Of a DNA stretch of 39,019 nt, positions 31,586 through 39,019 are shown in pieces; within the stretch, counting starts at the first letter, position 1, and each line of letters begins with the position of its first letter. Position numbers and translations under genes: made by a program. The notes under the pieces were generated by a model. It worked only from the letters and a program-made list of their open reading frames with translations. It was not told the DNA's origin and searched no databases. The DNA comes from Tetmemena sp. SeJ-2015 (taxonomy: Eukaryota; Ciliophora; Spirotrichea; Sporadotrichida; Oxytrichidae), in contig JAJKFJ010020696.1 of NCBI GenBank assembly GCA_027382625.1, positions 1-39,019 of the forward strand. The letters are read 5' to 3'.

Positions 31586-32110
31586 GTGCTACTCATATCT
31601 CACTATGTAGATAACTTTGCATTTTTCATAGATTCGGATACCGCGAAGCTAGTGAACAGAGCCCTTATTGTGGACAATCTTCTTCAAGCCTCGGAACTCC
31701 TTCTCTTCCTCCTAGAATTTCTAGAGGTCATTAGTCTTTCTCTTGCTCACTTTGTATGTATAAAAGTTAATAATGGTATTTCGCTACAGCTAAAATTGAC
31801 AGATCTCTGCTGAGTCTCAGCAAACTTAGGCTTAATGTGGACGAGAAGGCATTAATAGGCGTCGAATCTTTCCCAGCGCTTAAGCTTGGCTTGCAAAATC
31901 ATATCATAGTCGCCATCAGTATCAAGAGTCAGCAAAGCTTCACAGATCCACTGCTTGTTCAAATGAATCCAGCCACATTTATCAGTAGAGTATCTTAGGT
32001 TGGAAAGCTTCGACTTGGCTATAAAGAAAATTTTCTGGGGTCCCATCAATTTGGGGAACCACTAAATGAGGTCTTTCCTTTTTAAGTTCTGCAATTTTAA
32101 ATCTAAAGAA
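31586..32110 (-). pseudogene. Unrecognised minus-strand gene fragment with one intron
   Basis: Reads QNLKRKDLIQWFPKLMGPQK, then STDKCGWIHLNKQWICEALL and LDTDGDYDMILQAKLKRWER. A 38-nt intron (GTAGCGAAAT...ATACAAAG, about 31785-31748) restores frame into SKRKTNDLQKFQEEEKEFRG and HQLRGIRIYEKCKVIYI. The Trp and Cys content and frame kept through the intron support real coding origin. The 5' end runs into the oppositely oriented frame that begins near 32090. No family recognised. Confidence 0.5.
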
Positions 32111-33831
32111 ATCTTTATTCTTAGAGGTATTTGCTATGCTAAGCAAGAAGTATAAGGAAACATCTTAACTTGATAGATAGCACAGCACTCTTATACTAAG
32201 AGGTTGTGCAGGTCTTTCTTGTTGTTAATTTTCTGCTTCATCACATGAAAATTTCCCTAAGTAAATCTAGAATCAATTTCTTGTCAGGTGTGACAAAAAT
32301 TTTATAAAAAGAATAGAGTCTTTTTGCTGTGAATAATTATTTTATTAAATAATGTGATGATTTTATCAACAGGGACAAGTGCAGTTCTTTAAAAGAATGA
32401 TTTTCCTAGCAAAAGAAACAACTTTATTATCAGTAGAATCTCTTACTTCATAGCTATTATATCAAGATCGAATTACTTCCACTTTGATTGAAGTGAAGAG
32501 GTCTATCCTTTCGAGCCATTAATTCTGAGAGCATGACTGATGAGCAAGACGAAGATACAGATGTGTATTCAAATTTTGATGCAGCTGCATTCGAATTATA
32601 AGCCAGGAGGTAATACTTCTCAAAGCGTACTTTTACTAATATTTTCCCGAAAAGTAAAGGAAGATGCTGCAACTATGGAATTAAATTTCTCCCAACAGTG
32701 AATGTACCCACTTTATCCCGATATCAGAGTCCCTCAGACATGAGAAATACTTCGATGTGCTTTCCTCAATCTTGAGAATTTTAAATATTTAAAAAGAAAA
32801 GACCTCAAGAATCGTCCAACTTTCAAATTCTTGTAGAGAGAGAATTTTTGCGAACAGAGATAATCCTTGTTCCTTCGCAGAGAAGAATTGGATATCTTAT
32901 TAATTAATTTAACTATTCCTAAAAATTTAGATATTTCTAAGACTTCTGATTCAGTACCTCAAGAAATCCCTATTTCTAAGGTATAACTAGTTATGAGGCT
33001 CTAATTTTATTAAAAATATACCAGGCAAAGCGGAAGGCAATAAGTCTGAGCTTGCTAAATCTTATTCATCCTTGCTCCAACTCCTTTGCCCAAAGTGTAA
33101 ATTACCTGTTTAAAATTCTAAGTAGCCACTTCCTCTATAAACCTCTTGTCAATAATCAATTCTTAACACAAGAAGCTCTCACATCATAGGTAAGGGTGAG
33201 ATTCAGCTGATCGCTACTCAGTGTTGAAGAAAGGAAAAGACTTTGGCAGTCATTCAAGAACATTTAAAACTCTGAATAAAGATCAAACAGACTCTTTTAA
33301 TTGAAACAAAGCGAATGTGAAGCGCAAAATTATGTCTTTCAGATGAGTAGGGAGCGGGGTCAATATTATAAGCTTTGACGAGAGGACCCTATAGTTCATA
33401 AATTTAAAAAGGAAAGGTTAATCAGGGAGAGGAAGAAAGCTATTATTTACAACTGCCACTAAGATCAAGCTACCAATTTGAAAGCAGGAGTCAATTCTTA
33501 AGGCAAAACCTACTTTACGTTTAATCACGGAAAAATTAATATTGTGATGCTCTTATATTTTGAATATGAAAATCTCATTTGGAGTGGAAACACGTGCTTT
33601 CTGCAGGATAATGTCTCTTATCATCTATCAAAATATTTGATCGATGAGAAAGGCTACATCTTCAGCTATTCTTTAGGGTCTATTCAAAGATTTGAATAAA
33701 GAAACTATGTACTATTGATATTGATATAGCCCTTCTACTTAAGGAGAGTGAATTTGATTTGCTAAAGGAATAATTATTTTTAGCAATTTCATAAAAGGTT
33801 TTTCCTTATCAATTGTGAGATGCTTGATTGA
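32090..33831 (+). pseudogene. Unrecognised plus-strand gene, several breaks
   Basis: A first part (32090-32350) reads LFLEVFAMLSKKYKETSQLD. After a break, MTDEQDEDTDVYSNFDAAAF (from about 32532) continues to KSKGRCCNYGIKFLPTVNVP. A frameshift near 32770 leads to ILRCAFLNLENFKYLKRKDL and LFLRREELDILLINLTIP. Intron 32984-33024 (41 nt, GTATAAC...ACCAG) is phase 0. The next exon runs from SLLNLIHPCSNSFAQSVNYL through GKTYFTFNHGKINIVMLLYF to TGA at 33829-33831, with two internal TGAs. About 500 codons in all, with no family recognised. The sequence KKYKETSQ resembles KKIYKGTSQ in the frame at 37170-37617. Confidence 0.5.
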
Positions 33832-34330
33832 ATTAAAAAAAAATATCTTGCGATTTTCAGTTGAGTAAGCTTCTTTCAAGTCGTCAATCTATCAGCATAT
33901 TTTATTTCTTTTTAATTTTATTTATAAAATTTGCGTTGGCGAATACAAATTATTACATTCAATACTCCTTTATATTAATAAAGGATTTATTTATAATTCT
34001 TGATTGGTCTCCTTATAATTTATTTTTAATAATACATTTTCATAATTGTGTCGAAGAAAACGGATTTTAAATTATATTGTCAAGAAATAATTCGTTCAAA
34101 TTATGATTAATAAAGATGTTAATTAGATTTAGTAAGATTTCCCACTCTATAATAATATACTAGAGAATCCAAAAGAAAATAGATGGCAATAATTCTTAGA
34201 AATATAAGATGTCTGAGTGCTTTTAGTCTGTCCTTAAATATATTAACGTTTTAATTTAACATATTTCTTAACTTAAAGGTGGAACTCATCAGCTCTAACA
34301 ATAGCAATAGTAACAACAGCAACTCAACCC
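33832..34330. other. AT-rich spacer
   Basis: Very AT-rich, with only short hydrophobic frames of the kind AT-rich DNA yields by chance. Nothing supported. Confidence 0.4.
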
Positions 34331-34480
34331 ACTCTTTCGATAGAGCACTCTGACACCATAGATAACGTCAAGGCCACAAGTAAAAAAACTGAAGGCTACC
34401 CTTTTGACTAGCAAGGACTTAGCTTCGCTGGCATGCAACTTGAAGAATACAGTTTAGACAAAATTTTGAACAGATCATCA
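34331..34480 (+). pseudogene. Ubiquitin-like fragment 2
   Basis: The plus-strand frame reads TLSIEHSDTIDNVKATSKKT, then EGYPFDQQGLSFAGMQLEEY. This aligns with ubiquitin from about residue 14 to residue 52 (EPSDTIENVKAK, EGIPPDQQRLIFAGKQLED). The following SLDKILN weakly matches TLSDYNI. The N-terminal strand and C-terminal Gly-Gly are not found. Differences occur at normally invariant residues, so it is decayed or a diverged ubiquitin-like domain. It differs from fragment 1 (11212-11480) in which parts survive. A helical, Lys-rich frame follows to about 34600. Confidence 0.7.
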
Positions 34481-34792
34481 AGACAAGCAAAACCTTCAAC
34501 CTCAATAAAATCAAGAATGAACTGCCGCAACTAAAAAGAATAGAGAATTCGAAACTAAAATGGAATCAAAATGATCGAAAATAGGTCTTTACAATGAGGT
34601 CTTGACGAAAATCTACATATCGCCTCCTTCTCCCATTAATAATTAAAATTTAATATATTTTAGCTATCACTTATTAAAATCACTTACTTCGGCACTTATC
34701 TATCTCGATTTAAGTTTAGATTATCTTCTATCACATATTAAATTCTTCAGTATAATAAGAAGTAGCATTTGAACAGCATTATTATAGAACTA
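34481..34792. other. Spacer without clear gene
   Basis: One short helical frame (to about 34600) may extend the ubiquitin-like piece; the remainder is AT-rich with nothing supported. Confidence 0.35.
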
Positions 34793-36272
34793 ATTAATAT
34801 TTTAAAAATTTGCGAGGAAAAATATAACTATAAGGGTAACATATATCTATAGCTATCTAAGGTTCATTAGCATGGATGCGATGAAGGAAATGTAGAGACT
34901 CAATGCATCATTATCACTACAGAAGCAATAAGCAAGTGCGCTCTCACATCTCACGCTGAGTAATGTTGAATTGCAGCAAGAGCGCGCATCGAAACTTCAA
35001 CTGCGATAGAGAGTGAAGTGCTAGCAAGCATAACTCTTTATATACTGTGTATTTACTTTATGTCCCTCACTTATCTCTCTACACTCTAAGTAGAAATGAT
35101 GATTATATACTTGAAATGATAAGTGATGAAGAGTGCAAATGCATTTTCCACTTGATAGCGTAACTTACTTGAGTGCGCTCAATGTGCGATATGTGCGCCG
35201 TGAAACGCTCTCTCGAATGATGCTACTTGCGCACTTGTTGCATATCGGAAAAGAGAGAGGAGAGGCTTGCACTGAAAAGTGCGATAGTGATTTTCACTTC
35301 ACCATACTTAAGTTTGCACTTGTTTGCACTTGTATCTCATTGTACACGCATGTCATGAGTGCATACACTAGTGATTCAAGTTTGCATATGATGTATGAAT
35401 GATGTTAGCATGCATGAGCAGTGATACATTTCGCACACACATAGTTTGCAGTGAAAGAGTGCGCTCTCAATCAAAGTGCGATAGAGTACTTAACTCCATT
35501 AATAATGATCGATTAAAGTTATGATCAATTATAAGTATATGATTATTAAGTTATAGCGATTATTGGTTATATCATTATTAATGGAGTGATGAACTCTATC
35601 GCACTTTGATTGAGAGCGCACTCTTTCACTGCAAACTATGTGTGTGCGAAATGTATCACTGCTCATGCATGCTAACATCATTCATACATCATATGCAAAC
35701 ATGAATCACTAGTGTATGCACTCATGACATGCGTGTACAATGAGATACAAGTGCAAACAAGTGCAAACTTAAGTATGGTGAAGTGAAAATCACTATCGCA
35801 CTTTTCAGTGCAAGCCTCTCCTCTCTACTTTTCCGATATGCAACAAGTGCGCAAGTAGCATCATTCGAGAGAGCGTTTCACGGCGCACATATCGCACATT
35901 GAGCGCACTCAAGTAAGTTACGCTATCAAGTGGAAAATGCATTTGCACTCTTCATCACTTATCATTTCAAGTATATAATCATCATTTCTACTTAGAGTGT
36001 ATAGAGATAAGTGAGTGACATAGAGTAAATACACAGTATATAAGAGTATATGCTTGGCTAGCACTCACTTCTATCGCGTTGAATTTTTCGATGCGGCTCT
36101 TGTGCAATTAACATTACTCAGCGTGAGATGGAAGGCACTAATATTGCTTTGTAGTGATAATGATCATTGAGTCCTACTTTCCTTCATCGCATCATGCTAT
36201 AAACCCTTAGATAGCTATAATATCATGTTACCTTTATAGTTATAATTTTTCCCGAAAATTTTAAATATTAAT
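34793..36272. mobile_element. 1.48-kb palindrome with GTGCG-rich arms
   Basis: Left end ATTAATATTTTAAAA (34793) and inverted right end (36272), centre about 35540, loop about 35510-35570. The inner arms (about 35050-35509 and 35571-36030) are almost identical, while the outer 250 bp are diverged with small indels. Inside the arms, short units such as AGTGCGATAG, GAGTGCGCTC, TTTGCACTTG and GCGCAC recur in both orientations, far above what AT-rich DNA would give. There is no transposase; the only longer frames are accidental readings of the repeats. Confidence 0.85.
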
Positions 36273-36305
36273 GATATTACTTTTAAGTTGATTTTTGAAA
36301 TTGTT

Positions 36306-37041
36306 AAAACCTAATTAACTTTGAACAAAATTAACGAAATTTGGGAAAGGGGAAATAAATTATATATAGGGCCATTAGGGAACTCAGCCATTAGACATAT
36401 AACTTTTAAGTAAAAAATCGCAAAAGAGATTTATAGGGCTAAAAATTTAAAAAAAGATATCATATTATAACTTACATTCATTAAAAAAATTAAAATGAGT
36501 TTTTTCTCCATCAGACCCCCCTGCGCCCACATTAAATTCTTTTTTAATAATTCCAAGCCACCCACCACCCAAAACGAGCACGACAACTAAAAAGTCAAAA
36601 GTAGTATTAAAATTTTTTACAATAATTTTTGAAATTACCATGATTCAGAATAAAAAAAAAATTTTTAAATATTGGAACTCCATGTTCCATATCAAAATTT
36701 TTGAAAATTCCAGAATTTTCTTGAAATGATGTTTAAAAAATTTAAAAGGCAAAACTTACTTTTGACTTTTTGTAGTTGTCGTGCTCTTTTTGGGGGGTGG
36801 GGGGGGCTTTGGAATTTTTAAACAAAAAATTTAAAAAGGGCGGGGGGGTCTGATGGAGAAAAAAACCTCCATTTCTAATTTTTTAATTAATGTAATTATA
36901 ATTACTGATTCTTTTTTAAATTTTTTAGCCCTATAAATTCTTTTGCGATTTTTACTTACAGTTTATGCTAATGGTGAGTTCCCTAATGGCCCTATATAAA
37001 ATTTACCCTAAACTTAAATTCTTCAAAGTTAATTAGGTTTT
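36306..37041. mobile_element. Foldback element, arms about 350 bp, G-rich blocks
   Basis: Left end AAAACCTAATTAACTTTGAA (36306) and inverted right end (37041), centre about 36673, only 33 bp from the neighbouring palindrome. Shared landmarks are GGGCCATTAGGGAACTCA, TTTTTCTCCATCAGACCCCC and GAGCACGACAACTA. The arms are clearly diverged, with long A, T and G/C runs differing in length. No coding content. Confidence 0.75.
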
Positions 37042-37169
37042 AAAAATTTAAAAATAACGTTAAAAGAAATCTTCTCTAATTTTGATAATTTTTCTTTTTT
37101 AAATTTTTTAAAATTAAATATATTTTGCTTAATTTTTTGATTTTTAAAAATTTCGATTTTAAGGGGAAG

Positions 37170-37617
37170 GTAGATATCAGAGGAAGAGTAGGAGAAGAAT
37201 AATGAGATATTGATTAAGATGGGAAGGAGGAAAATTTTTATAAGGATGAGTAGGAGGTAATGAATTTTATTTGCTTGATATTGACAAAGTCTTTTTCCTT
37301 AGAACAGTCACCACCAATGTTCGTTATATTTTATTTGAAATTTAATCCCCACTCTTTCAATATGATTCAGACTTTATTTTAAGAAGACTCTTTTTTTTAC
37401 AAGCCTCGGGTATAAGGAAGTGAAGAGATTTTATTGGTGTATTTTAGATTCTTTCTCTTAGAAAAGAAGATATATAAGGGGACATCACAGGTCAGACAGT
37501 TTCGGCAAAGAATTAGCAAACATAAAAATAAAAATAGAATACTTAAAAATAATTTATTTAAAATTATTCATAATCTAGGTCTTAATCATACATTCTCTTA
37601 AATTATAGTATTGTATT
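37170..37617 (+). other. Possible coding remnant
   Basis: The plus strand is open for about 150 codons with Gln-coded TAA/TAG, containing LEQSPPMFVIFYLKFNPHSF and LLEKKIYKGTSQVRQFRQRI. A weak likeness to 32140-32180 (KKYKETSQLDRQ) suggests a duplicated gene piece. The length alone is not convincing with one stop codon. Confidence 0.3.
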
Positions 37618-37699
37618 GAGTTACTAATTCACTCCTCTATATATAAAAAGCATCTTTTATGTGGATTATTAAAAATAGAAAGAAATTTAATACAATATA

Positions 37700-39019
37700 T
37701 TAATTCTTTTTCGGGTGCTCATCTGTATGAGCACAATCAACATACAAAATTAAAGTTTTGATTCAAGGAAGTCTTCTTCAGAATAATTGAAGTCTATTTA
37801 TACATCTACTCAATCCTCTTTTTAAATTTAAGCACTAATGACTTCAATAAAGCTATTTTATTTCCTCTTTTGAAATTTAGCATCTACTATCTCCTCAAGT
37901 TTAGCATATCACTCACTGCTAGTTTCTTCATGTTAGATAAGATCTAGGTTTTAGAGCTAGATTGTAATAGTCTTCCTCTAGATAACTGCTTTTCCGCTCA
38001 TCTAAAGATTCTTGCTCTCAGATTTTATTTTAAACGCTTTAAAAACTTTGGCATCATTCTTGAATATCATAATCATAACTCTCGCTCTGGCTGAGAAACA
38101 AAAAACCAGAGCTGAATTGCTAAATTTTTTTTCCAATTAGAGCCATTGAAATGCCTATCTAATGTTTTTAATGCTAGTGTTTTCATCTATTAGTTTTAGG
38201 GAGTCCATCTATGACTCCGCACAAAAAACTCTACTTTTAAAGCAAATAATGACTTTTTTGGGGCAGCTAAAAGGCTGAATTTGATATCTTAAATCTTACT
38301 TAAATCAGAGGTTTAGTTAAACTTGACATTGAAAGACCAGAGCATCCTGCAGCAATCTGAATAAGACGTTTTCGATTCCCTGTTAACACTTGTAACTGAA
38401 AATATTGATTTAAGTGGCATATAGATATCATGCAATTAATATTGCTATGGCTTATTTGATAATCCTATCGAACTCGACATTAAACATTTTATTATAGTCC
38501 AGCTTCATCTCATAGAATAAATTTATAGTCAGAATAGGGACAATCAAAACCCCATAAAATGATAAGAAAGTGAAAATAAGTGGTGTATAATTAATTTATT
38601 TATTAATACTTATAGTCATGCGAGTCAAAAGAAATTACTCAAAAATAACTACATGATCCATCCTATCTAAGTTTCATTTTGACTCTAAGGTATGGATGTA
38701 GTCACCCTTATCAGTAGTAATAGCCAGTTCTCAACATCAATTCCATAGCAAAAATGTTGAGAAAGACACATTATACTCTCGCATTTGAAAGTTGATTTGC
38801 AGATGAGAAATTCAAGATGTACACATCAATTATTTGATTTATCCTCAAACTCTTAGCTAGTCAGCGCACTTAAGTTTGAAATCCTCAAGATAGTTTTTAC
38901 TAAGATCTTCTTATTGATTTAAAAGGATTTGTGTTCCCGCATTCCCCGTTTCACAAAAAAGTCTCCCAGTCAATAGTGCATAAAATGACGATGGACAACT
39001 CGCATTTATCGCCCCCCCT
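37700..39019. mobile_element. Transposon copy D, left part only
   Basis: The left end is placed near TAATTCTTTTTCGGGTGCTC, at the same distance (about 100 bp) from the helicase stop as in copies A-C. The identification rests on the helicase remnant it contains. It runs off the window end. Confidence 0.5.
37745..39019 (-). pseudogene. SF2 helicase remnant of copy D
   Basis: On the minus strand, GVLIVPILTINLFYEMKLDY followed by MFNVEFDRIIKQ aligns with motif Ia to motif II of copy C (QFFEMKPHQEIMIIDEFDQIIKQ), so the first acidic residue of the box is lost. Further on, MIFKNDAKVFKAFKIKSES aligns with KFRQDAKGFIACNVESES, and YAKLEEIVDAKFQKRKQNSF with the C-terminal helix. Parts between motifs Ia and II and around motif III are deleted or scrambled, and several TGAs occur. 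TGA at 37810-37812 is near the expected end. It is the oldest copy in the window. Confidence 0.65.

Noticed and set aside
33861..34070. Hydrophobic 69-codon plus-strand frame
   Set aside because: Extremely A/T-rich; Phe/Leu/Ile/Asn composition is what such DNA gives by chance, and there is no conservation evidence.
35133..35402. 89-codon frame inside the large palindrome
   Set aside because: It lies entirely in an inverted arm made of GTGCG/TTGCACT units, has no codon character and no homologue among the other elements.
38540..38560. CAAAACCCC, possible telomere-like (C4A4) repeat
   Set aside because: Single unit only; no tandem C4A4 or G4T4 found at any element end or elsewhere.

Overview
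The window looks like germline (micronuclear) DNA of a ciliate that reads TAA and TAG as glutamine and uses only TGA as stop, most likely a spirotrich of the Oxytricha/Stylonychia type. It is strongly AT-rich. Homologous copies of the same genes align only if in-frame TAA/TAG are read as Gln. Introns are tiny (about 24-47 nt, GT...AG). Under the standard code almost nothing is open. The genus is inferred from the gene set and was not tested.

The backbone is one family of DDE transposons present four times: copy A (4042-10150), copy B (16280 to about 21000, right end lost), copy C (24089-29919, best preserved) and copy D (about 37700 to the window end). Copies A and C show the same plan. It runs: short terminal inverted repeat starting TAGTNAA; a minus-strand DExD-box superfamily 2 helicase gene; a divergent intergenic region with ATCACA repeats; a plus-strand gene for a protein of about 260 aa with two introns; a convergent minus-strand DD34E transposase gene; subterminal TTGAGTCA repeats; a conserved 360-bp terminal block; and the other terminal repeat. 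The 3-bp AAT duplication flanking C and the gene plan recall the Oxytricha TBE elements. However, this family is larger (5.8-6.1 kb), carries a helicase and shows no telomeric repeats at its ends. All copies carry frameshifts or TGA stops.

Two of the insertions lie in introns of cellular-looking genes. Copy A splits a minus-strand membrane-protein gene (exons at 10860-10164 and 3980-3352). Copy C splits a plus-strand gene (exons about 22940-24078, 29960-30076 and 30122-30182). Removing each element leaves an intron of 71 or 47 nt with the reading frame kept. Copy B also abuts a coding exon.

Between the transposons are at least seven foldback elements with long inverted arms (834-1636, 11848-12209, 12596-14006, 21500-22605, 30230-30850, 34793-36272, 36306-37041) and one solo arm (2965-3390). 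There are also degenerate gene pieces: a four-helix membrane protein, two ubiquitin-like fragments, an RGRKRK-containing protein and several unrecognised genes. Most are broken by shifts or TGA codons and read as germline pseudogenes, or possibly as somatic gene segments separated by eliminated DNA. No rRNA, tRNA, CRISPR array or telomere repeat was seen.
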